Origin: Syntrophaceae bacterium
Lineage (GTDB): Bacteria > Desulfobacterota > SM23-61
DNA length: 5,074 nucleotides
Assembly: GCA_003154025.1 (NCBI GenBank)
Contig: PMCE01000129.1
Coordinates: 1-5,074, forward strand
Reading direction: 5' to 3'
In this document: positions 4,919-5,074 of the stretch, piece by piece
Layout of the letters: every line of letters begins with the position of its first letter
How positions within the stretch are numbered: position 1 is the stretch's first letter
Position numbers and translations under genes: made by a program
Notes under the pieces: model-generated
The model's input: the letters and a program-made list of their open reading frames with translations, nothing else
Told to the model about the DNA's origin: nothing
The model's database searches: none

Positions 4919-5074
4919 TATACCACCCCTTCCCTCTTCATCTGTTGAATTTCCTCTTCCTTGAACCCCAACTCTTTAAGCACTTCCTCGGTGTTCTCGC
5001 CGAAAGCAGCCGGAGCCCGGCGGATGTCCGGGGGGGTCCCGGACATTTTGAGGGGAGACGATAGAAGCTTCATC
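4918..5074 (-). CDS. CaiB/BaiF family (class III) CoA-transferase, C-terminal end only
   Basis: Only the last 51 codons are in the window; the gene begins beyond position 5074. The readable part runs KLLSSPLKMSGTPPDIRRAP, then AFGENTEEVLKELGF, then EEEIQQMKREGVV, and stops at TAG 4918-4920. This is the typical tail of class III CoA-transferases: the 'P.K.S.TP..IRR.AP..GE.T.EVL.ELG' segment followed by a final helix 'EEI..L...GV'. Such enzymes move CoA between acyl groups in the breakdown of carnitine, aromatic acids, bile acids, oxalate and other carboxylates. The substrate cannot be told from the tail, and the catalytic Asp lies in the missing N-terminal part. It converges on the sensor kinase gene, so the two are not co-transcribed. 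The final GVV with no extension suggests the gene end is intact. Confidence 0.82.
   Translation of the reverse strand, partial: MKLLSSPLKMSGTPPDIRRAPAAFGENTEEVLKELGFKEEEIQQMKREGVV

Noticed and set aside
4819..5064. 81-codon plus-strand frame near the right end
   Set aside because: It is antisense to the clear CoA-transferase tail and has no ribosome-binding site or known pattern.
1..5074. CRISPR array, tRNA, rRNA, riboswitch or phage genes
   Set aside because: No regularly spaced repeats, cloverleaf-like sequence, rRNA motif or phage protein was seen on either strand.

Overview
The window looks like chromosomal DNA from an uncultured, probably anaerobic bacterium of the Desulfobacterota (former Deltaproteobacteria) kind. 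This is inference from protein style only: a soluble PAS/GAF/PAS hybrid sensor kinase with an AHDFNN-type H-box, a CaiB/BaiF-type CoA-transferase end, a transposase remnant and GC-rich palindromic repeats. No rRNA or other phylogenetic marker is present.

Layout. Positions 29-1054 (minus strand) hold a row of small genes and gene remains. In transcription order they are a truncated IS3-type transposase HTH fragment (740-1015), a VapB-like antitoxin (510-743), a short decayed VapC/PIN toxin relic (307-486) that standard gene calling would probably miss because it starts with TTG, and an intact small dimeric alpha/beta-barrel protein (29-310). Positions 1055-1438 carry no gene, but contain a set of GC-rich hairpins at 1105-1176 and an operator-like dyad at 1369-1396. 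Positions 1439-4786 (plus strand) are one large sensor gene: PAS, PAS, GAF, PAS, PAS, HisKA, HATPase and receiver. A convergent spacer with several hairpins (4787-4917) separates it from the last 51 codons of a CaiB/BaiF family CoA-transferase on the minus strand (4918-5074, entering from beyond the window).

Two results matter most. First, the sensor kinase gene appears to begin at ATG 1439 with a good ribosome-binding site, but codon 54 is TAA (1598-1600). The reading frame is homologous-looking on both sides of it, so this is most simply a CAA/CAG-to-TAA change (or a sequencing error) that splits the gene; the remaining 1056 codons can only start at an internal TTG or ATG, inside the first PAS domain. 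Second, the toxin-antitoxin pair is decayed in a readable way. The antitoxin stops 8 codons before a TGA that would overlap the toxin start, and the toxin relic has Asn where the first catalytic Asp of PIN nucleases is expected and is less than half normal length.

I did not find a convincing new system. The accessory left third is best read as wreckage of an insertion sequence and a VapBC module beside an intact small gene. The kinase is an orphan signalling gene with no response regulator or output gene in view.
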